The translations under genes were made by a program, and so were the position numbers. This document shows positions 29,266 through 34,640 of a stretch of DNA of 34,640 bases, one piece after another; the stretch's first letter is position 1; the number at the start of each line of letters is the position of its first letter. The notes beneath the pieces were generated by a model. That model ran no database searches and was not told the DNA's origin. It saw only the letters and a list, made by a program, of their open reading frames with translations. This stretch comes from an uncultured Clostridia bacterium. GTDB lineage: Bacteria > Bacillota > Clostridia > TANB77 > CAG-508. Where the stretch lies: NCBI GenBank assembly GCA_947625825.1, contig CANQPV010000005.1:1-34640 (forward strand). The letters run 5' to 3'.

Positions 29266-29604
29266 ATGAAAAAAATGCAAACCTTAAAAAAAAATTACGA
29301 ATTTGAAAATGTTCTAAAACAAGGCAAATTTTATGTAGGAAAACAAATAACAATTTATATTATAAAAAATAAGGAAAATAAAAATTTATTTGGAATTGCT
29401 ATTTCAAAAAAAATTTGCAGTGCTGTAAAGAGAAATTTTATTAAAAGAAAAATTAGAGAAAATTATAGATTATTGCAAGAAAATTTAAAACAAGGATACA
29501 GTATTGTTTTTTTATGGAATAAGAAAAACCCGATTGATAGTGCAAATTTCCATATTATAAAAGAAGATATGATAGAGCTTTTTAAGAAAGCAGGTCTTTT
29601 ATAA
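29266..29604 (+). CDS. rnpA: Ribonuclease P protein component
   Basis: FGIAISKKICSAVKRNFIKRKIRENYR; downstream of rpmH. Confidence 0.96.
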   Translation: MKKMQTLKKNYEFENVLKQGKFYVGKQITIYIIKNKENKNLFGIAISKKICSAVKRNFIKRKIRENYRLLQENLKQGYSIVFLWNKKNPIDSANFHIIKEDMIELFKKAGLL

Positions 29605-29823
29605 ATGAAAAGTATTTTTATTTTTTTAATAAAAGGTTATCAAAAAATCATTTCACCAATTTTTCGTCATTTTGGAGTAAACTGTAAGTATTACCCAAGT
29701 TGCTCAAATTATATGTTGCAAGCAATTCAAAAATATGGTTGTATAAAGGGGATTTATTTAGGAATAAAACGCTTGCTTAGGTGCCATCCTTTTGCAAAAG
29801 GAGGGTATGATCCATTAAAATAG
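29605..29823 (+). CDS. yidD: Membrane protein insertion efficiency factor YidD
   Basis: [37 protein letters not shown]...[17 protein letters not shown]. Confidence 0.97.
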   Translation: MKSIFIFLIKGYQKIISPIFRHFGVNCKYYPSCSNYMLQAIQKYGCIKGIYLGIKRLLRCHPFAKGGYDPLK

Positions 29824-29833
29824 GAGGAAATTC

Positions 29834-30793
29834 ATGGGATTTATATCACAAATATTTGGGTATTTATTAGATTGGTTATATTCATTTTTTAATAATTATG
29901 GTGTAGCCATCATTATATTTTCTGTAATTTTAAGAGTTATTTTAATACCAATAACAATTAAGCAGCAAAAATCAATGAAAAAAAATGCAGAACTACAAGC
30001 AGAAATGTCAGAAATACAAAAAAAATATAAAAATAATCCTGAAAAATTAAATCAAGAAACTATAGAACTATATAAAAGAGAAAAAATGAGTCCATTTAGT
30101 GGCTGTTTAAGTTCAATACTACAAATAGTTATTATTTTAGCAGTATTTTGGCTTGTAAGCCAACCTTTAACATATATGAAGAGATTAGATGCATCTTTTA
30201 TAGAAAAATATGCTAATGAAATGAAAGAAAGTGGATATAATCAAAATAATAGCTATACACAAATTGCAGTACTTGATTATGCTCAAACAAAATATCAAGA
30301 AATAGAAGATACTTTACAAAATGAAAATGTAGAAAATAGGGAAGAACTAGAAGTAAAAAGAGATGAATATAATCAATTAAGATTAAATATGGAATTTTTA
30401 GGGCTTGATTTAAGCAAAGTTCCTACACAAAGCTTAAATGATTGGAGAGTATATATAATACCAGTACTTTATGTAATAACTTCTATAATTTCAATAAAAA
30501 TAACAACAGTAACTCAAAGTAAGAAGAAAGATGAAAACAAAAAAGAAGATATTATTATCGATCCAGAAGGTAAAAAAGAAGAAGAAATAGATCCAACAGC
30601 ACAAATGGAGCAAATGAATAAAAGCATGATGTATATGGTTCCATTTATGTCTGTTATGATTGCAATAATTGCACCACTTGGTCTTGCACTATATTGGCTA
30701 GTAAGTAATATTTTAATGATTATAGAAAGATTAGTAATCACTAAAATAATAGATAAAAAAGAAGAAAATAAGGAGGAAAAATCTAATGTCTAG
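29834..30793 (+). CDS. yidC: YidC/Oxa1 family insertase
   Basis: IIIFSVILRVILIPITIKQQKSMKK, PLGLALYWLVSNILMIIERLVI. Confidence 0.94.
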   Translation: MGFISQIFGYLLDWLYSFFNNYGVAIIIFSVILRVILIPITIKQQKSMKKNAELQAEMSEIQKKYKNNPEKLNQETIELYKREKMSPFSGCLSSILQIVIILAVFWLVSQPLTYMKRLDASFIEKYANEMKESGYNQNNSYTQIAVLDYAQTKYQEIEDTLQNENVENREELEVKRDEYNQLRLNMEFLGLDLSKVPTQSLNDWRVYIIPVLYVITSIISIKITTVTQSKKKDENKKEDIIIDPEGKKEEEIDPTAQMEQMNKSMMYMVPFMSVMIAIIAPLGLALYWLVSNILMIIERLVITKIIDKKEENKEEKSNV

Positions 30794-31508
30794 AAGTATT
30801 ATTGCAGAAGGAAAAACATCTACAGAAGCAATAGAAAAAGGCTTAAAAGAGTTAAAAGTTTCTAAAGATAAGGTAGATATAAAAATTTTAGAAAATGAAG
30901 AAAAAAGAAGCTTTTTTAGTATTTTAACTCCTAGAGTAGTTAAAGTAGAATTAACTTTAAAAGAGGGAATAAAAGAAAATAATTATTCAAGAGAAGAATA
31001 TAAAGATGTAGAACATGAACATATAGAAAAAGAAAAAAGGATTCCTTTAACTCCTAATGAAATAGAAAAAATAAAACAAAATGTAGAAACATTTTTAAAA
31101 CAATTAGTAGAGAAAATGCAAAATATGAGCTATGAAATTACATCAGATGACGAATATGTTTACGTTACTTTAAATGGGGAAGATGCTGGAAAACTTATTG
31201 GTTATAGAGGGGAAACGTTAAATGCAATGCAAACACTTTTATCTTCTATAGCAAATAAAAATTTAGATAAAAAAGCACGTATAATTTTAGATATAGAAAA
31301 TTACCGCTCAAAAAGAAAAAGCTCATTAGAAGAATTAGCAGATAAATTAGCAAGAACAGTAATTAGAACAGGAAAACAAGTTACATTAGAGCCAATGTCT
31401 GCATATGAAAGAAAAATAATTCATAATCGTTTGCAAGATAGTACAAGGGTAAGAACCTATAGCATAGGCGAAGAACCATATAGAAAAGTGGTTATTACAA
31501 AAAAATAA
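30786..31508 (+). CDS. jag: Jag/KhpB RNA-binding protein (KH-R3H)
   Basis: Jag-N region, GKLIGYRGETLNAMQTLLS KH motif, R3H region near PMSAYERKIIHNRLQ. Confidence 0.95.
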   Translation: MSRSIIAEGKTSTEAIEKGLKELKVSKDKVDIKILENEEKRSFFSILTPRVVKVELTLKEGIKENNYSREEYKDVEHEHIEKEKRIPLTPNEIEKIKQNVETFLKQLVEKMQNMSYEITSDDEYVYVTLNGEDAGKLIGYRGETLNAMQTLLSSIANKNLDKKARIILDIENYRSKRKSSLEELADKLARTVIRTGKQVTLEPMSAYERKIIHNRLQDSTRVRTYSIGEEPYRKVVITKK

Positions 31509-31649
31509 TAATAAAAAAATCGGAAGTCAAAGTTCGGATTTTAGTGTTTATGATACTAATTCTAGCTTTGACTTTTATTAAATTTGAAAAATAAGCGTCG
31601 TTTTGATTTTTTCAAATTAGATTTAGGTTTTAGGAGGGAAGAACTAAAA

Positions 31650-33026
31650 ATGGAAACAATTGCTGCAATTTCAACTGCTCATGGAAATGGTGGAATAGGC
31701 ATTATTAGAATGAGTGGGAAAGATTGCTTTAAAATATTAGAAAAAATATTTATACAAAAAAACAAGCAAAATATAAATGAAATTCAGGGTTATACCATGA
31801 AATATGGCTACATTATAAATTACGAAACAAAAGAAAAAATAGATGAAGTATTAGTTTCATATTTTAAAGAACCTAAAAGTTATACAACAGAAAATATGTG
31901 CGAAATAAATTCACATGGCGGAATGATTATAGAGCAAAAAATATTAGAGCAGTGCTTACTTGCAGGAGCAACACTTGCTCAGCCTGGAGAATTTACTAAA
32001 AGAGCATTTTTAAATGGAAGAATAGATTTAACTCAAGCAGAAGGAATTATAGATTTAATTAATGCAAAAACTGTGCAAGAGGCAAAGGCATCTTTTAATC
32101 AATTACAAGGAAGTCTATCTGAAAAAATAGAAGAAATTAGGCAAGAAATTTTAAATGTTATGGCAAATATAGAAGTTACTATTGATTATCCTGAGTATGA
32201 TGTAGAAGAAGTAACTAATAAACAAGCTATAGAGAAAATTACTAAAATAAGTGAAAAATTAAATAAATTAGAAAAAAGTTTTGATACAGGCAAAATATTA
32301 AAAGAAGGAATTCGCACAGTTATTATAGGAAAGCCAAATACAGGAAAATCATCTTTACTAAATGCAATTTTAAATGAAGATAGGGCAATAGTAAGCAAAA
32401 CAGAGGGAACGACAAGAGATACTATAGAAGAAATGATTAGCCTTCATGGAATACCATTAAAATTAATAGACACTGCAGGAATTAGAAATACTGATGATGA
32501 AATTGAAAAAATAGGGGTAAACAAAGCTTTAACACTATCAAATGAAGCAGATTTAATTATTAGTATATTTGATAATACAAAAGAATTAGATGAAGAAGAT
32601 TTGAAAATATTAAATATAATTAAAGATAAAAAAGCAATTATTTTATTAAATAAAATAGACGAAAAGGATAACCATTTAGAAGATACAAAAGAAATGCAAA
32701 ATATTAAAAAGCCTATAATAAAGATATCTGCTAAAAATAAAGAGGGTATAGAAGATTTATATAATAAAATATTAGAAATGTTTTCATTTAATGAAATAAA
32801 TATAAATGATGGAAATTTAATTACAAATATAAGACATAAAGATTTAATAAAGAAAGCGATTTATAGTGTAGAAGAGGCAAAAAAAGGTGTAGAAACGGGA
32901 ACACCTATTGATTTAATTGCTATTTCACTAAAACAAGCCCTAGAAGAACTTAGTAGTATTGTTGGAAAAAATGCTTCTGAAGATATAATTTCAGAAATAT
33001 TTTCTAAATTTTGCTTAGGCAAATAA
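31650..33026 (+). CDS. mnmE: tRNA modification GTPase MnmE
   Basis: ETIAAISTAHGNGGIGIIRMSG, GKPNTGKSSLLNAIL, DTAGIRNTDDEIEKIGV, C-terminal FSKFCLGK; ATG 31650 follows AGGAGG, preferred to 31584. Confidence 0.97.
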   Translation: METIAAISTAHGNGGIGIIRMSGKDCFKILEKIFIQKNKQNINEIQGYTMKYGYIINYETKEKIDEVLVSYFKEPKSYTTENMCEINSHGGMIIEQKILEQCLLAGATLAQPGEFTKRAFLNGRIDLTQAEGIIDLINAKTVQEAKASFNQLQGSLSEKIEEIRQEILNVMANIEVTIDYPEYDVEEVTNKQAIEKITKISEKLNKLEKSFDTGKILKEGIRTVIIGKPNTGKSSLLNAILNEDRAIVSKTEGTTRDTIEEMISLHGIPLKLIDTAGIRNTDDEIEKIGVNKALTLSNEADLIISIFDNTKELDEEDLKILNIIKDKKAIILLNKIDEKDNHLEDTKEMQNIKKPIIKISAKNKEGIEDLYNKILEMFSFNEININDGNLITNIRHKDLIKKAIYSVEEAKKGVETGTPIDLIAISLKQALEELSSIVGKNASEDIISEIFSKFCLGK

Positions 33027-33218
33027 ATAAAAAAATATAGGACAGTTTTTAAACAAAGATAGTATATGTTTACTAATAGATTATATTAAAAGAACTCGTG
33101 AAACATGCTATTTTAATATAGAAAGCTGCCACAAAACATACTAAGCAAAACTACAACAAAAAGACAATATACAAATTGCGAATTTGCTGAAAGTTAATAA
33201 AAATAGTATAAAAATCAG

Positions 33219-33235
33219 TTCGACAAAATTCGACA
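33219..33235 (-). promoter_or_regulatory. Tandem Spo0A-box-like sites
   Basis: Minus strand TGTCGAA TTT TGTCGAA, two exact matches to TGNCGAA, 10-bp phasing. Confidence 0.5.
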
Positions 33236-33348
33236 TGACAAAAAGTTTATCGAAACAGTGATTTTAGTTTCATAAAAAACTGAAAAATTTTGTAAAAATA
33301 GATTTAGAAAGGAGATAGTTAGAAATTAATCTAACTAATTAAATTAAA

Positions 33349-34640
33349 ATGAAATATAATGCTGGAAAATATGATGTAGCAGTAATAGGAGCAGGACACG
33401 CAGGATGCGAAGCAGCACTGGCAACAGCTAGACTTGGTTTAAAAACACTATTATTTTCTATTAGTCTAGAAGCTGTAGCAAATATGCCATGTAATCCACA
33501 TATAGGGGGAAGTTCTAAAGGACATTTAGTAATGGAAATAGACTGTTTAGGTGGAGAAATGGGCAAAAATATTGATAAAACATATACTCAATTAAGAATG
33601 TTAAATACTTCAAAAGGACCTGCTGTGTACTCTTTAAGGGCACAAGCTGATAGGAAAAGATATCAAATGGAAATGAAGCACACATTAGAAAAACAAGAGA
33701 ATTTATTCTTAAAGCAAGCAGAAATAGTAGACATTGGAGTAGAAGAAGGAAAGGTAAAATGGGTAGAAACAAATATTGGTGCAATATATGAAGTAGATAG
33801 CGTAATTTTAGCAACAGGAACGTATTTAAAAGGGAAATTATATATTGGAGAAGTTTCATATGAAAGTGGGCCAGATGGAGTATTTCCAGCTAATAAACTA
33901 TCAAATATATTAACTAAGCTAGGAATAAATCTTCTTAGATTTAAAACAGGAACGCCAGCAAGGGTAAATAAAAATAGTATTGACTTTTCAAAAATGGAAA
34001 TACAAAACGGAGATGAAAATCCAGTACCATTTTCATTTGAAGATAAAATAAAAAACAAAGAAAATCAACTTCCATGTTATTTAACATATACAAACGAAAA
34101 AACACATGAAATTATTCGCCAAAATTTACATAGATCGCCTTTATATGCAGGTGAAATAAAAGGAACAGGGCCAAGGTATTGTCCTTCAATAGAAGATAAA
34201 GTAGTTAGATTTGCAGATAAAGAAAGACATCAAATTTTTATAGAACCAATAGGAAGAGATACTGACGAAATGTATGTACAGGGCATGAGCTCATCACTTC
34301 CAGAAGATGTACAAATTGCAATGTATAGAACTATACCAGGATTAGAGCATGTTGAATTTACAAGACCTGCATATGCTATAGAATATGACTGCATTGATCC
34401 ATTAGAATTAAAGTTATCTTTGGAACATAAAAAAATAAGTGGAATGTTTTTTGCAGGTCAAATAAATGGAACTTCAGGCTATGAAGAAGCTGCAGCACAA
34501 GGAATTATGGCAGGAATAAATGCAGCACAAAAACTAAAAGGAAAACCTCCTGTTATTTTAGATCGTTCAGATGCATACATAGGAGTATTAATTGATGACA
34601 TTGTTACAAAAGGAACTAACGAACCATATAGAATGATGAC
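33349..34640 (+). CDS. mnmG: tRNA uridine-5-carboxymethylaminomethyl modification enzyme MnmG, 3' end beyond window (absent from ORF track)
   Basis: [81 protein letters not shown]. Confidence 0.98.
   Translation, partial: MKYNAGKYDVAVIGAGHAGCEAALATARLGLKTLLFSISLEAVANMPCNPHIGGSSKGHLVMEIDCLGGEMGKNIDKTYTQLRMLNTSKGPAVYSLRAQADRKRYQMEMKHTLEKQENLFLKQAEIVDIGVEEGKVKWVETNIGAIYEVDSVILATGTYLKGKLYIGEVSYESGPDGVFPANKLSNILTKLGINLLRFKTGTPARVNKNSIDFSKMEIQNGDENPVPFSFEDKIKNKENQLPCYLTYTNEKTHEIIRQNLHRSPLYAGEIKGTGPRYCPSIEDKVVRFADKERHQIFIEPIGRDTDEMYVQGMSSSLPEDVQIAMYRTIPGLEHVEFTRPAYAIEYDCIDPLELKLSLEHKKISGMFFAGQINGTSGYEEAAAQGIMAGINAAQKLKGKPPVILDRSDAYIGVLIDDIVTKGTNEPYRMM

Overview
AT-rich Firmicutes/Clostridia-type chromosomal segment spanning the replication origin. 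Right part: gyrB, MazG-like, recF, dnaN and dnaA (minus strand), DnaA-box clusters on both sides of dnaA, then rpmH, rnpA, yidD, yidC, jag/khpB, mnmE and the 5' part of mnmG (plus strand). Left part: a truncated tRNA-Lys(CTT), rsmA with an apparent 1-nt frameshift, a VanW-family protein, an XRE/S24-like regulator, a CBM-like protein, an unusual zinc-ribbon/coiled-coil/membrane protein, an SDR, an HNH nuclease, a Lys-Glu-Thr tRNA cluster and a DUF1858 protein. Two things stand out. (1) The anticodon loop of tRNA-Thr(TGT) is split by a 235-nt insertion in which I can place every core pairing of an IC3/Azoarcus-type group I intron (P1-P9). A free-standing HNH nuclease lies just downstream. (2) A relaxase-less type IV secretion-like gene set sits in two opposed arms around dnaD/dnaC/gyrA. 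Arm A (+): small membrane ORF, VirD4, VirB2-like, VirB6-like, PrgI-like. Arm B (-): VirB4-N-like, VirB4, CpaE/TadZ-like ATPase, unknown protein. Arm B has a near-consensus promoter, a perfect 20-bp palindrome at the predicted start site, and a Spo0A-box-like motif. Other observations include probable ATT/ATA start codons behind strong Shine-Dalgarno sites, hairpins between SD and start codon, an internal start at a composition shift, and a candidate structured RNA downstream of gyrB. All calls come from reading the sequence; no searches were run.
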